The translations under genes and the position numbers were made by a program. This document shows, one piece after another, positions 12,351 to 24,189 of a stretch of 64,000 nucleotides of DNA. A model generated the notes under the pieces. It was given only the letters and a program-made list of their open reading frames with translations. It was not told where the DNA came from and did no database searches. Origin of the DNA: Adiantum capillus-veneris (lineage: Eukaryota; Streptophyta; Polypodiopsida; Polypodiales; Pteridaceae); NCBI GenBank assembly GCA_014529385.2, contig CM043953.1:65800372-65864371 (forward strand), given 5' to 3'. How positions within the stretch are numbered: position 1 is the first letter of the stretch; each line of letters begins with the position of its first letter.

Positions 12351-13048
12351 TTTGGACATGCTTCGGCCTCGCGACCTCAAGGGAAGAATCAAGACCCAAG
12401 GGACATCGCTCGGATTTTTTTCCTCTCAACATCAAAGAAGTTTTGTGTCGTTGCCCCGGGACTAATTCCTATTGCCTACAGATATTAGCCACTCCCACCC
12501 TTAGTCCAACGCGCATCGAGCACGCTGCAGTATTCATCGCTATGTCTTGGATATCCTTAAGGCATAATCTCCTCATCTGAACGAAGATCAGCATCGGATA
12601 CACAAAGATCCGGATCTTGCGTGCCAAGATCTACTTGCCTCATATGCGGATATGGAAGGAATTGGTGAAAAAATCCCTAGCCCTCTTTTGCTTTCGCATC
12701 TGCATGTAGCGTGCATCCACTTCCGTTGACATGGAACCATTGGAAATACCTCCGAGCACCATTACCTTTCATCTTCACCCGCAATGTTTTCACGATTGGG
12801 CTATTCGGGTGGTAGTACTTGCTCGCAAGGCAAAGTCAACATCGAGGCTGATATTCTGCGATGGTAGTAAGGCTCCCTAGTAACTCGGCTGGTTGGTGTT
12901 TACATTGCAACAGTACCGACATCCATAGTACCAACCAGTTTGGAGGAGTTTTCTTCAGTTTATGCATCAAAAGCACTCAGCATCAAAAGTATAGAAAGCA
13001 TCAACAGGAAAACGTTCAACAGTTGTGTCTCACCTTTAACAGGGGGGA

Positions 13049-13774
13049 TGTCACTTGCGCGTTGCACTTGAGGCACGTGGACAAGCTACTGCTACAGGTC
13101 AACATCAGTCTTAATTAGTATAGATTAAGATCTAGCCTAGCACCTTGTGAGCCTCTAGATGATCAGGCAAGCCATAGTTGCATACCCTCACTTGCACAGT
13201 ACAGTCACTTAAGCACATAGGCATAAGGGCTAATGGCAAAAAACCTCTAAAAGAGTCACTTGGCCTTCAGTTTTTAGGACATCAACCGAGTACCCACAGG
13301 GGCATCCAACGTGCACAACAGCACCTCAACACCTAGCATTTCCATCACGAGCATCCCAGCATCATCAACGTTTTGCATCAGTTCAGTCCAGCGTTCTTGC
13401 ATGGTTCATCCCAGCTTGCATCAGTTCAGCCCAGCGTTTTGCATCAGATCAGCCCAGCGTTTTTGCACCAAATCAGCATAGCGTTTTGCAACATATCAGC
13501 CCTAGCGTTTTGCAGTTCATCCGCATGAAGCATCGACACTCAGTATTCAGCATTTAGCCTTTGTATCAGCATTTGTGCAAGTACTTGCTCTGGCAACAAA
13601 GCAAGGGGGCTCTTGAGGGTGGTTGGGACCCCTCATGTGGTGACATACCTCCTCTCCCTTTGCCTCTCTCTCTCATTGTGTTCAGTTCTCTCAAGTGAAG
13701 TAAAAGGAAACTTGTGTTTGTGCTAAGTACTAGATTTGCGCTAAAATTCTTAAACCTTTCTGATGCACCTGACA
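13049..13774 (+). repeat. 3' LTR of element F
   Basis: It starts TGTCACTTGCGCG after a polypurine tract and ends GCACCTGACA. The middle (13370-13530) consists of ~30-bp repeats built on AGCGTTTTGCA and TCAGCCCAGCG. A CT run lies at about 13660. Its last ~100 bp match 12237-12337. Confidence 0.78.
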
Positions 13775-13990
13775 TCGCTACACCCAGGAAGGTTAATGCA
13801 AAGTTGTCTACTGAAGATACTTCACCACTTGCAGACATCAAGAGCTACAAGAAATTGATTAGGCAATCTTATCTACTTGTGGAACTTCAGACGAATATCA
13901 ATTTTGCAGTTGGGATCTTGAGTAGGTTCTCTAACAAAGCAAGAAGACATCATTGGAATGAGTCTGAAGACAGCATTGGAATTCAGGGAT
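13775..13990 (+). pseudogene. Ty1/copia reverse transcriptase scrap
   Basis: The frame contains LADIKSYKKLI, then NINFAVGILSRF and RRHHW, which fit the end of copia RT where it joins RNase H (usual pattern: Y-RKLVGKLIYL, RPDI-FAVG-LSRF, P-H). The piece is about 70 residues, with the LIYLT-RPD part garbled. It is a fossil fragment next to the end of an F LTR. Confidence 0.6.
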
Positions 13991-14015
13991 GCATGGGTGT
14001 GTGTGTGCGGTGGTG

Positions 14016-14070
14016 TGGTTGGGGGGGAGGGGGGACCGGCGGGGGGGGGGGGAGGGGGGGAGGGGGCGGT
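14016..14070 (+). other. G-rich tract with G-quadruplex potential
   Basis: About 55 bases contain at least five runs of five or more G separated by one to five bases, including one run of 13. This far exceeds the G3+N1-7 rule. The tract lies about 0.9 kb from the nearest AP-4 beta exon, on the strand opposite to that gene. Confidence 0.8.
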
Positions 14071-14971
14071 TTAAGATACCCATCCTCATCAGTGATCAAT
14101 GGTGCTCCAGTTGCAAGGACTAGCCATATGTCAACATCGACATTTGGTGGGCCCTAACTTCAAGTTACATTAGGTCTATCATGTGACCAATGATGGTTGA
14201 AATACGACGTTTATGGGGTAAATAATCTCGAAGATTGGGAATTTGCTGGTAGCAGCCCAAGGTAGAATAGATTGTGGGTAGTGAAATATACAGAAGTCCC
14301 TAATTATGGGCCTGAAGGGCTATCGAGCAGCCTCTATCCAAAATATTCCTAGAGTATTCCCATAATATCCCTGAAATGATGAGAAATTCCCCATATGGTT
14401 CCTTCTGAATAAAGGATTTTAGGCACTGTTCAAGTGCAGCCCCTCTACACAATTGATGTATCCAGCATTTTAGCTCTTCAGCTAGTATTGGTTGGGATCA
14501 CCATCTAAGCTTTACTTTGGGAGCACACAGCTGGACAGAGTTGTCAATAGTATTTCGTTTTTTAAATTGAGTTTCATGTCTACTGTTTAAAGTTTCATGT
14601 TACTCCTTAGATCTTACAGGCACGATACTGATGTTGTCTGGACAGATAGCAGCAGCAGTCCATTGATCTTGACACCATCTTATAGGTCTTTCTACACGGC
14701 TCCTAGATGTTAGAGCTTAACCTCCCTCCCCCACCTATGCATATATCCACATACTGTATATTGTACTTTTTATGACCCTAGAAGGTAAATACTGTTATGT
14801 ATGATTTAGCCTCATACGCTAATTTTCTTTGCCTCCAGGAAAGTTAACCTTCCATCTTTCTTTATTAGTTGGCACCATTAAGGAGAGAAAAGCTCACTGC
14901 AGGGAAACCAATAAGTCGGGGCTTTTATTTTAACACATTTTAAGGATGGAAGACTAAGAGAGAGCTGTTAC
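14071..14971 (-). other. Probable intron or downstream noncoding DNA of the AP-4 beta gene
   Basis: The last visible exon ends with a proper GT donor at 14970-14971 on the minus strand, so this DNA should be intron. I looked for the next expected exon (a DVHDRALFYYR-type sequence in AP-4 beta proteins) and did not see it in the ORFs here. Confidence 0.55.
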
Positions 14972-15082
14972 CTGATGAGCATCTGCTAGAGCAGCTGCCA
15001 GTGCTTCCCCTAAAATCCTTTGAGTTTCTGGAGCTCTTCTGAAGAAGCACTTGGCAACTGCAGTAAGTAGCTCCAGGCGAAC
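14972..15082 (-). CDS. AP4B: AP-4 beta exon (fifth visible)
   Basis: It encodes VRLELLTAVAKCFFRRAPET through ALADAHQ, 37 codons. The acceptor is GTACTGCAG and the donor is GTAACA. It is too short and too internal to appear as its own ORF. Confidence 0.9.
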
Positions 15083-17610
15083 CTGCAGTACAGGAGCAAA
15101 AGGGAAACAAGCATTAGTTTCTGTGCCCTTTAATTTTACAAGGACAAAAAAAAAAACAATACTGAGACAAGCTACAAAAATTATGCTTTACATAGGATTA
15201 ACATGTTTCTTGCAACATTACCAAGTTTTTCCGTAAATCACTAAAACCTCAGTCACTCACAAATTAGGCCATGTGTACAAGATAGAAAGATGTGACAAAC
15301 TTTCTAATAAAATGCATCGAGACAAGAATAGCCACTGTTACCAATTTCCACTTCCAATTTCTAACTTTTATTGTGACAAAACGTGCCTGTATCAAGCACA
15401 AGCAGAAAACAATATTTGCTGCAACAAAAGTATATGTTCAGCAACAAATAACAAAGATTCAAAAATACCTCTGGAGAGTCCTCGTCTGTCCAGCTTTCAA
15501 CAAAGCCCTCAAGAACATATGGTGCATCTGGCATATCCAGTGCATATTCCCCTAGCATCCACAGCAAAGCTACCTTTGCTTTCGACTCCTGAACATGTTT
15601 GCTACTTACATTGCCAACAACAGCGATGCAGTCTTGGCTCCACTGTGGGTATTTTCGTAGCAAATCCTTCACGAGCACCTGCACTAATTGAAAATAAGAT
15701 TACAGAATTAGGATAGGCAAAGGTCATTGACTATCACAAAAGAATACAGATCCAGTCAAGAACATGGATGCACACTTGCAAATGAGGATTGTTTGAGGTT
15801 TGGTTGGGAAGAGCTTTACAGGACGAGGAGAAGAAAAACACCTTGTCAACAAAAAGTCAAAACTGAAAAACTTAAAGCAAGGGATAATTCTCAGGCTATG
15901 GACTCGAAGCAGAGAAAGACAGCACTCACTGCCGCACATATGAACTTACAAGCCCCTAAATGAAATATAAGGAGAGATATAAATATGCGGTGGAGGAGAA
16001 ATTAATCCATACATGCCAGGTGGTTTAACAAGTAATAACAACAAGGCCAGGCTATTCCATCAGCGAGTAAAAATACATACCAGTGTTTCAGCAGTGACAT
16101 AGTCTTTCTCCATCTCCAAGAACTGAAGCAATCTGTCTACTATGGCATTGACATCATACTGCTGCAAAGCTATCTTTCCTACTGCTCGTATAGATTCACG
16201 AGCTATGGCTACATCAACATTTGCTGCGTATTCGCTCAGTTCCGTCACTGGAAAAGCATCAAAACAAACAAGCAATGGAGCTCTTAAAGCAAGTTTAAAG
16301 CAGCAGCAAGCTGTTTATACATACTGTCCCACGGTCAGAAACATCTGAACTTGCATAGTATAAACCATAATAATAAAGAGCAAGCTATTTCTTTTCCAAC
16401 CCCTCATGGACTAATTCCTCTATTTCTAAGTAGTCTCAAGTCTAGTTCCTTGGTTTGCAGCGTTGAGGTGGAAGATGCTGTAGCAGATTGCTTTAATGTA
16501 AAACTCACACTAGAATGATAGGTTTTATGATTCCAAATTGAATGTGTTACACCATTGTGCACGAAGTTATCCCAAAGTGATCCAAACAACAGACATCAGG
16601 TCAAACGAAAAGGTCATGTAAGTGTGTGGGAGGGAAAGCACCTCCAATCAGAGACAGCAATCCCTTGAAGAGAAGAATTCAAGTCAGCACTAGGCAGGGG
16701 CGCAAGATGGTAAAAATACAAGTAAAGAAAAAATAAGAGGCCAATAACAGGTTGGAAACACTGCTCGGCAAGTGAAATCCACAAGAATTCTACAGGTCTA
16801 CGAGCAATTATCCCTTCGGCAGACATTCCTTCTCCCTCAGGTGTTACTACTTACATCAAGGCGTGTGTCCTTCATGTCTTCCTGATAGTATAAGTTTGTC
16901 TTGGAAAAAACATAGACAGCAAAAAAGACCGTGCAAAAAACAGCCCAATTGTGAATATAATGCACCACAACAAAAGAGACTCTTAAATATAATTATGACT
17001 CCTTGTCTTTGCCTCTTACACAGCTTCTAACATAAGAAATCGGTCTCAAGATAACTGCCAGTCACAATTTGCTCACCTATTTCATATGTATTGTTTTCAT
17101 TCGCAACAGCTGTCAGCATCTCTAACTTCAACTTCTTGATATATGAGGGATCACTGTATCGGCAATAAAAGTGTTTATAATCTGAGGAAAAGAGAATAGG
17201 TGCCCGCATCACCAATAAATGAAGATGACATAAAACAGCATATGACTGCTCCGCACTTCCTGAGCTAACCAATGTCATTAAAGGGGCTTTGATGCGTTCA
17301 TATACCTGAATTGATACAAGCAAGACTAAAAGCAGCTCAGTTCCTAGAATAAAAATTTTATGCATCAATTTATTGTGGCCTAGAACAGGACCTTACTGAT
17401 CAGATGTTTACCTGTTGATGGACATCTGCCATTGACATTGTCAAGTTTAAAAAAACTTTTATAGTTGCTAGGACTACTGCACTATTGGCATGTTGCAGTC
17501 TGTCCTCCAGCAAGTTCATGATGTCAAACGTCTCATTGGGATCTTCAGGCACATACTTGGCTACCAGTTCAAGGACAAGACATTGTGCCCACTCATTGAA
17601 ATCCTTGATC
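14972..17610 (-). CDS. AP4B: AP-4 complex beta subunit, five internal exons (partial gene)
   Basis: The exons are, in transcript order, 17412-17610, 17077-17305, 16081-16247, 15469-15678 and 14972-15082. All have AG acceptors and GT donors, and the phases match at every junction (1, 0, 1, 0, 0). They give about 305 uninterrupted codons of adaptin N-terminal (HEAT-like) trunk. Diagnostic segments are IKDFNEWAQC, DIMNLLEDRLQHAN, RIKAPLMTLVSSGS, IARESIRAVGKIALQQYD, LLQFLEMEKDYVTAETL, VKDLLRKYPQWS and WMLGEYALDMPDAPYV. These fit plant AP-4 beta (beta-adaptin A) rather than AP-1/2 beta, which differ at those sites. AP-4 is a trans-Golgi coat that sorts cargo such as vacuolar receptors. About 830 residues are usual, so this covers roughly residues 230-535. 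The start and the C-terminal ear are not visible. Intact codons suggest a working gene with huge flanking introns, though truncation is possible. Confidence 0.93.
15469..15678 (-). CDS. AP4B: AP-4 beta exon (fourth visible)
   Basis: It encodes VLVKDLLRKYPQWSQ through WTDEDSPE, exactly 70 codons. The acceptor is TTAGTGCAG and the donor is GTATTT. Confidence 0.92.
16081..16247 (-). CDS. AP4B: AP-4 beta exon (third visible)
   Basis: It encodes TELSEYAANVDVAIARES through DYVTAETL. The acceptor is GCTTTTCCAG and the donor is GTATGT. Confidence 0.92.
17077..17305 (-). CDS. AP4B: AP-4 beta exon (second visible)
   Basis: It encodes VYERIKAPLMTL through NNTYEI plus one base. The acceptor is TCAATTCAG and the donor is GTGAGC. 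The leftover G joins TG of the next exon to make Val. Confidence 0.92.
17412..17610 (-). CDS. AP4B: AP-4 beta exon (first visible)
   Basis: It encodes 66 residues from IKDFNEWAQC to MADVHQQ, after one base completing an Arg codon begun in the unseen upstream exon. The acceptor is ATCATGCAG and the donor is GTAAAC. Confidence 0.92.
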
Positions 17611-18453
17611 CTGCATGATAAAATTAGAATTGGTCAAGCTTTGGGCAAGCCATACAGAGAGTTCACATAAGATACTCACAAGCACCCATGATAAACATAA
17701 TGCACACCTAAATGAATCAAGGAAAAACTCAAATTCACACTGAACTGCAAGCTATAGACTCACTATGGTCAACCATTGGCACCATCATTGACTAAATTAT
17801 AGTGACATGGGATGGTACGCTGGGACGGAGACTCGAGAATGGAGACAATCCTGGATAACCAAGGACAATTGGCCATCCTCTTTGTTTTGTTTGTGACATA
17901 GATAGGTCATTCCTAGGATAGGGATGGTCCCTCTCCTGATCAAGGCAGCCTGTAGGGCAAGACAGAGATAGTCCACTATTCACTTCAAGCATCAATTTTT
18001 TGCAGAAGTTAAATGTAAGGGTTTCCAGCCGTTTTTGCGTTTTGGGGGTTGTCCTAGGCAATTGCCTATGCCTCTTGACACCAACTTCTCACCTGCAGTC
18101 TTCTCTCTTGCAGATGAGGCCTCATCTCAATGAGTTTTCATGCTCTATAAAGCGTACGCTCCTCCTAGTTCATAGTGCTCATTGAGTTCCGAACTCCACA
18201 TTATCCACTCATCTTTTTATTGCCATTTTCTACCATGTTTTTGTTCTCTAACTTTTGCTTTCCCAATCTCTCTTACATGACCCCGACTCCCCATCCCCTT
18301 TCCGTTCCTATGTTACTTTGGACTAAACACTACACCATTTCAGCACAATCAATGCCTGGCCAAAGATAGATCCCAACGTTGTTGACCAAAGGCCACTTTT
18401 GGACGTTGCAGATTTATATGGATCGATTCTTGCTTTTTCCTAGGATCTTGGAA
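17611..18453. other. Likely intron sequence; no exon seen
   Basis: This lies upstream of the first visible AP-4 beta exon. I saw no match to the N-terminal adaptin exons expected next on the minus strand, and nothing else recognisable. Confidence 0.5.
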
Positions 18454-19497
18454 TGTCACGTGCACATGGCTCTCTGTGCCATGTGGACATGCTGCATCGA
18501 CTTCCAAAGCCAATTCTATAACCATCTCTAGATGGGAGTGTCTAGAATCCTAGGAGGATTAGTACCGACGATCTTGTGAGCCTGTTCACGGGACTTGCAT
18601 GTCTAGACTAGTCCATTGGATTAAGTTTTCCAATTTTGGAACCCTCTTGCATAAATGGTTTGTACAAGCATTTTTACAGATGTTGTTACACTACGGTGGG
18701 CATCTGGCATGACGTGCATGTAGTTTTAGGTTCGAGGAATCCAACAAGCCATTCCCCGTGTCAATCGGATTCCTGGTTGGCAGATGTGCGATAGTTTCAC
18801 CCAGAAACTTTGCCTAGTCAAGCTTATTAATAAATCATTCAAATTATTTATTTTTATAACTTTGTCTTCCAAGTTTGCTCTACCAAAGTCCTAAAAAGTT
18901 CATTCGCAATATTTTTACCCTATATAAGGAGCATACGCCTGACGTTTTGGGTCAATTTCAGCCATCACTAGAGATCAGCCCCAGCGATTTTGCATACAGC
19001 AGCCTTGGCGTTTTGGCTTCTCCTCGCAAGCCACGAGCCAAATCAGCCCTAGCAGCCAGCGTTTAAAGTTTTCAGCCCTTTCCGTTGCCGAAAATGTCGC
19101 GGATCTACAAACACTAATCTCATTGCTGCAACGAGGACCTTCGGCAGCCTGTTGAGCCTCTTCTCGGCCTTTCCCTCGCCGCATCGAGTGCTCTCATTAC
19201 TGTCATTGTGTTTTCAATCCTTCAATCCCCTCACATCGAGAGCGCAAATCAGCCCCAGATCTACCCCTTCGTGGCCACCTGCAACCCCTCATCGAGACGG
19301 ATCCAAAGGTGCATCAAATCAGCCCCAAAGGTGCTTCATTTTGAAGAGTTACCGCGGCAACATTCTCCCTTCGAGTCAGTAGAGTCTACGTTTGAGGTAT
19401 TGCATGTGTGTACATTCCATTTATGCAATCAAAAGCAAATACCACATCGGCAACAGTGTAGGGGGCCCTTGAGAGGGTTGGTTGGGACCCCATCGAG

Positions 19498-19541
<44 letters not shown>

Positions 19542-19542
19542 A
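18454..19542 (+). repeat. Truncated LTR, family F
   Basis: It starts TGTCACGTGCACATGG. It carries a TATA-like TATATAAGG at about 18920, then CAGCGATTTTGC and GGCGTTTTGG repeats (18980-19060), then GGGGCCCTTGAGAGGG followed by a CT run (19500-19540). The same GGTTGGGACCCC word precedes the CT run of the F LTR at about 13620-13675. The last ~100 bp expected after the CT run are missing, because another LTR begins there. Confidence 0.7.
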
Positions 19543-19978
19543 TGTCACAAACCAGTGATGTGGCGTGGCCAGTGGGCAACAGTACACACACACACGCCCT
19601 GACAGAACCCGGAAAACACGCGCTGCAGTGCTGACGTGGCACGTACGGACCGCCGGATTTCCGGAAACAGTGTTGACGTGGCTGAGCTGTACGGATTGCT
19701 TTTTCCTACACAAGCTGGGCTGAAAATCCTACGCAATGTTTGGGAGAAGCTTTTGGAAGCCTTGCTTTATTATTATGAAGCTTTTGAGAAGTTTGCTTTA
19801 TTTTAAACTTATGTGAAAAGATGGCAGCTTTTGGGGCTCTGCTTTTGGCATCCCTTGTAAACCAATAAATAGGTGGTTGGGCTCCCACTCTTCACAGCAT
19901 CTGGACGCAGAGTCTGAGAGTGAGAACCCTCCCACTCCCTTGTACTTTGAGCACAGATTAATACAAAAAGAAATACCA

Positions 19979-20953
19979 AAATGGAGGGCATTACTCAAAG
20001 CCCTCCAAGATTCGGAGAGCTACCTCTTACTTCAAGGGAAATGCTCGAACATGGTGGTCCATACTTCTATTGAACAACAAAGCGCCAGTTAAGTGGCTGC
20101 AATTTAAAAGACTTTTTATTTCTTCTTGGTTGACTCGGGGAGTACGAACGCGACATACGAACTGCTTAAACCCATCTCCGAATGACCAAGAGAGATACTT
20201 TGGACGCATATTGCGAGAGATTTTGGAGCTATTTTCTACCCGCTTCTTCATTTAAGAAGATCTCATTTAAAGAACAGATTGAGCAGTTTACCTTGGGACT
20301 TCCTACAGAGATCCGAGATCACTGCTTAGAGCAAAAGTCGGATTCTATTCAAGAACTGATGAATCATGCAAAACGGGGCTTTTCCATACACTCAGGCAGT
20401 TTGACTTACCCCACAGATGAGATCATGACGCAGAAAACAGAACAGACTTCTAAAAATGAAAGTAGAAAGAAGTGAGCCCCCAAGATCAAAAAGATAAGGA
20501 TGCACGACCCCGGCTCACTCCTCGAGAGAGAGCCAACTACATTAAAGAGGGAAACTGTTTGGGATGCGGGGAACAAGGACACATCTCCGCGAAGTGCCCT
20601 AAAAAGGCACAGAAAGAACAAGATGAAGAAAGGCCAGAGAGTTCAAAAGCAGCTGAGGAACGTGGACAGAAAGGCAAGATGAAAGCAGAACTGGTTCCAA
20701 ATTGCATGGGTATTGACCCAAGCATGATTGATGCGAGTACAGAACTTTGCCGAGCTTGGGGCAAAGTGAAAGATCTGATGGAGGAACCAAGACAAACTTC
20801 ATTTCTCCTGAATTGGCGGCACGGCTCGAGATCACACCCGATCGGATGGGGCCACAAGTCGAGGCAGTTCTAGCGGCATCCAGCAGGGACGCAACCGTTA
20901 CACCTGTCATTGGCAAACTTCGGTTGCATTGTCAGGGGTATTTGGGGAACTAG
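19979..20953 (+). pseudogene. G: gag and start of protease, frameshifted
   Basis: Gag begins at SKIRRATSYFKGNARTWW in one frame, moves to KWLQFKRLFISSWLTR, then to the frame at 20182-20475 (FKEQIEQFTLGLPTEIRDH, gag capsid-like). At 20472-20680 a zinc knuckle follows: CLGCGEQGHISAKC, CX2CX4HX4C intact. The protease start reads DGGTKTNFISPELA, where CV-2 has DPGAKANFISPELA, so the catalytic region is altered. Confidence 0.82.
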
Positions 20954-20971
20954 GACTTCTACATAATACCC

Positions 20972-22007
20972 TTGGAAGGTTGTGATGTCCTCCTCGGAAT
21001 TCCTTGGTACCATAAGAACAACGCAGTGGTCAGCTATCGGGCGAAAAAAGTCACTTTGACTACAGAAAAGGGCCGAACCATTGTACTTAATGTGAAACTA
21101 AAGGGCGAGTATGTCCCTACTGTATCGGCTTCGGCCGTTTCAAAATTAATGAAATCCAATCTGTTTGTTTACTCCATCTTTTTGAAAGAGTTCAATGATG
21201 ATCATAGGGACAAATATGTCTGATCTAGAAAAAGAACGCCAAGATTTTCTCCACACTCGTGCCGATTGCTTTTCTGAGGGCCTGCAAGGCGAGTTGCCAC
21301 CAGCTCGTCCTGAGGGTCATACCATTGATCTGATACTTGGAAGCACACCACCGAACTAGCCATCTTACCGTGTGAGCCGAGCCCAGAATGAAGACATTAT
21401 GAACCAAGTGAAAGACCTCTTGGAAAAGGGTCTTATCCAGCCGAGTACTTCACCTTACTGCTCTCCGGTATTATTGGTTTTGAAGAAAGACGGATCTTCG
21501 AGAATTTGCATTGACTATAGAGCTCTCAACAAAATCACCATCAAGAACAGATTTCCGATTCCTAGGATCGATGATATTCTACACCGACTACAGGGATCCT
21601 CTTGTTTTAGCAGGATCGATTTGAAGAGCAGATATCATCAGATCCGAATCGCACCGGGAGGTGTCTACAAGTCAGCTTTTCGGACGACCTTTGGTTTATT
21701 CGAGTTTTTGGTGATGCCTTTTGGGCTTACCAATGCTCCAACGACCTATAACCGAATGATGGACAGGATTTTCAAAGAGTACAGATCTTTTGTGGACACT
21801 TTCTTTAATGACATTATTGTCTTTTCCAAGGATGAGGCAGAACATAGAGAACATCTGCTACAGGTCTTTCAGGCATTACGCGATCACAAGTTGGTGATTA
21901 ATGCAAAGAAAAGTGAATTTTTCCTACCTGAGATACACTTTTTGGGACACATCGTCTCAGCAGGCAGGAGTGCACATAGACCCGACGAAGATAGAGAGTA
22001 TCCATGA
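20972..22007 (+). pseudogene. G: protease end and reverse transcriptase
   Basis: The frame at 20972-21223 has GCDVLLGIPWY and LNVKLKGEYVPTVSAS (protease C-terminal part). The linker at 21230-21371 contains a stop (TAG at 21357-21359). RT at 21372-22007 has CSPVLLVLKKDGS, FSRIDLKSRYHQIRI and MPFGLTNAPTT. The catalytic box reads FFNDI instead of FFDDM, so one metal-binding Asp is lost. The frame shifts at about 21960. Confidence 0.87.
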
Positions 22008-22026
22008 TTGGCCCGATTTGAAGAAT

Positions 22027-22683
22027 CTCCATGAAGTTAGAAGCTTCTTGGGCTTATGTTTTTTACTACCGGCGTTCATTAGAAAGTTTGCAGAGGTTGC
22101 TTCCCCTTTGCATATTTTGACACAAAAAGGAGTCCCTTTCTCGTAGGGACCCACAGAGGTGACTGCCTTTTAGACATTGAAAGAGAAATTGACTACAGGA
22201 CCAGTTTTGACTTTGCCGGATTTGCAAAAGTCATTTGAAATATATTGTGATGCTTGTGGTCGTAGTCTGGGTGCGGTCTTAATGCAAGAAGGCCATGTCA
22301 TTGCCTACGAGAGCCGATTGTTCTCAAGGCCGGAATTGACAGCACAGATATATGAGAAAGAGATTTTGGCGGTTATCCATGCTCTTACTCAGTGGCGACA
22401 TTACCTACTCGGAGCCGATTTTACAGTCTTCACAGATCATCAGAGTTTACGCTCCTTGTCACAGAAGCAACTATTGGAAAAGCAGATGCGGTGGGCGAAC
22501 ATCTTGTCTGAGTTTCACTTCGAGATTGTCCATGTGCAGGGACAGAAGAACTTGGTGGTTGATGCTTTGTCCCGCAAGCCGTTGGTCTTGGCTATTTCCA
22601 CGATACATCATAGAAGCTTCGAGGACATGGTCGATCAATACGCCACAGATCCAGATTTTACAGATGTATTCGGTCAAATATAG
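22027..22683 (+). pseudogene. G: RT thumb and RNase H
   Basis: After a shift, VRSFLGLC (22034-22060) is followed by a stop at 22144. RNase H at 22177-22683 has YCDACGRSLGAVLMQ, YEKEILAVIHAL, HYLLGADFTVFTDHQSL and VVDALSRKPL. The motifs are nearly complete, but the segment is cut off from RT and from integrase by stops. Confidence 0.85.
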
Positions 22684-22745
22684 AATGGGGAGGTAGTAGC
22701 GGGATATTCCATTCGGGATGGCTACTTGATGAAGAAAACGATGTT

Positions 22746-24049
22746 GTGCATTACACAACCATTGAGGGAAAAGGTTCTAAACGAATGCCACTGTCCACAT
22801 TTATGGGTCACCGCGGCATTGATACCACCTTGAAAGGTGTGGGGAGATACTTCTTTTGGCCGAGACTCAAGAAGGACGTGGACGATTCTGTACCCAGTTG
22901 CTTGGTATGCCAGAAGGTCAAGTTTGACAGACATAAAGCACAGGGATTGTTACAGCCTTTACCCATTCCCACCCGCGCCTGGGAAAGTATTGCAATGGAT
23001 TTCATTTTTGATCTCCCGAGAACACAAAGTGGGCACGATGGTATCTGGACTGTTATTGACAAATTTAGCAAGCAAGCTCATTTCATTCCAGTGAAGAAAA
23101 CAATCAAGCCGGATCACTTAGCGAGACTGTTTGTGGCCCAGATCTTCAGATTACATGGCATGCCTGAGACAATTATCTCCGACGGAGACCCCAGATTCAC
23201 GAGTTTGTTTTGGAAAGCTATTTGGGAGAACATTGGCATGCGGTTGCAGTTCTCGTCATCTTTCCACCCGCAGATAGATAGGCAATCGGAAATTGCAAAT
23301 TCACTCGTACTGGATTTATTGAAGTCTTACATCTCGGATCAGAAGACTCAATGGGAAAAGTATTGCCCTTGGTGGAATTTGCCTACAATAACACGATTCA
23401 CTCTTCAACGGGGAAGGCGCCATTTGAGCTTATTGAAGGTGCTACGAAGGTTACACCCTTCCTAAGCACGAAAAATAAGATTTTTGAAGCCAACCAGTAC
23501 ACACGGGATTTAGACATGGCTTTTGCCAAGGTCCGAGAGGCTTTGCAAAAATCTCAAGAAAGACACAAAAAGACAGCAGATCGACATCGTCGTGATTTGA
23601 AATTAAAGGAAAACAATTGGGTGCTCTTACGTTTTGAGAAGGCATGCCTGAGAAAGAAAAAGGGAAAGGAGCGGCTTTTTCCAAAGCTTAGCATGAGATA
23701 CTATGGACCTTTCCAGATTTCTAATGATGTCTCCTTTAGACTGAAGCTGCCCGATACTTGGAGGATTCACAATGCTTTTCATGTGAGTCTCCTGAAGCCT
23801 TTTAAAGGCAATGTGCCCAATGATGGGGAGCCAGATGAGGAACCCGAAGTGGAGGAAAACGAGGAGATACTCGTTCCAGAACAGATTTTGGCACATAAAG
23901 ATAGAAAGGTAAAAGGTAAAATGATAAGGCGGTTCTTGGTTAAATTCAAGAACTATTCTGCATTGGATGCGAAGTGGATGGAGGAGGAGAACCTGGCAGA
24001 TACTCCTCAGATTGTGAACCTATACCTTGAAGCATTTGGTTTAGCATAG
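22746..24049 (+). pseudogene. G: integrase and chromodomain, one frameshift
   Basis: The integrase core at 22746-23465 has GHRGIDTTLKG, CLVCQKVKF (end of the HHCC zinc finger), and the three catalytic acids in AMDFIFDLP, IISDGDPRF and RQSEIANS. A frame change at about 23350 leads to 23351-24049, with FAYNNTIHSSTGKAPFE, VLLRFEKACL, FHVSLLKPF and a chromodomain (ILAHKDRKVKGK, RRFLVKF, WMEEENL). The catalytic residues survive, so decay is mostly by frameshift. Confidence 0.87.
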
Positions 24050-24189
24050 GCTATTCCAAATAGAACCCGGAACTCAGCTTGGACGGAATTTGGTGCAGCG
24101 GGTATGCACAAGAGGGGAGTCGCTCCACTCCTTTGTCAACAGATTGCCCAGATTCTTGATACTAAAGTCACTGATATCTCTCTTGAGTT

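Larger units (their letters stand above)
19543..24049 (+). mobile_element. Decayed chromovirus G (5' LTR to chromodomain, no 3' LTR seen)
   Basis: A probable 5' LTR runs from TGTCACAAACCAG (19543) to about 19978, with AATAAATAGG near 19866 and an AATACAAAAAGAAATACC module near its end. It passes straight into the middle of gag, so the primer site and gag N-terminus are deleted. Protease, reverse transcriptase, RNase H, integrase and chromodomain follow in order with at least six frame breaks. The enzymes resemble CV-2 at moderate divergence, so this is an older related lineage. Confidence 0.88.

Noticed and set aside
17792-18061. Minus ORF upstream of the AP-4 beta exons as a possible first exon
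   Set aside because: Its sequence does not resemble the adaptin N-terminus and it has no suitable donor in phase.
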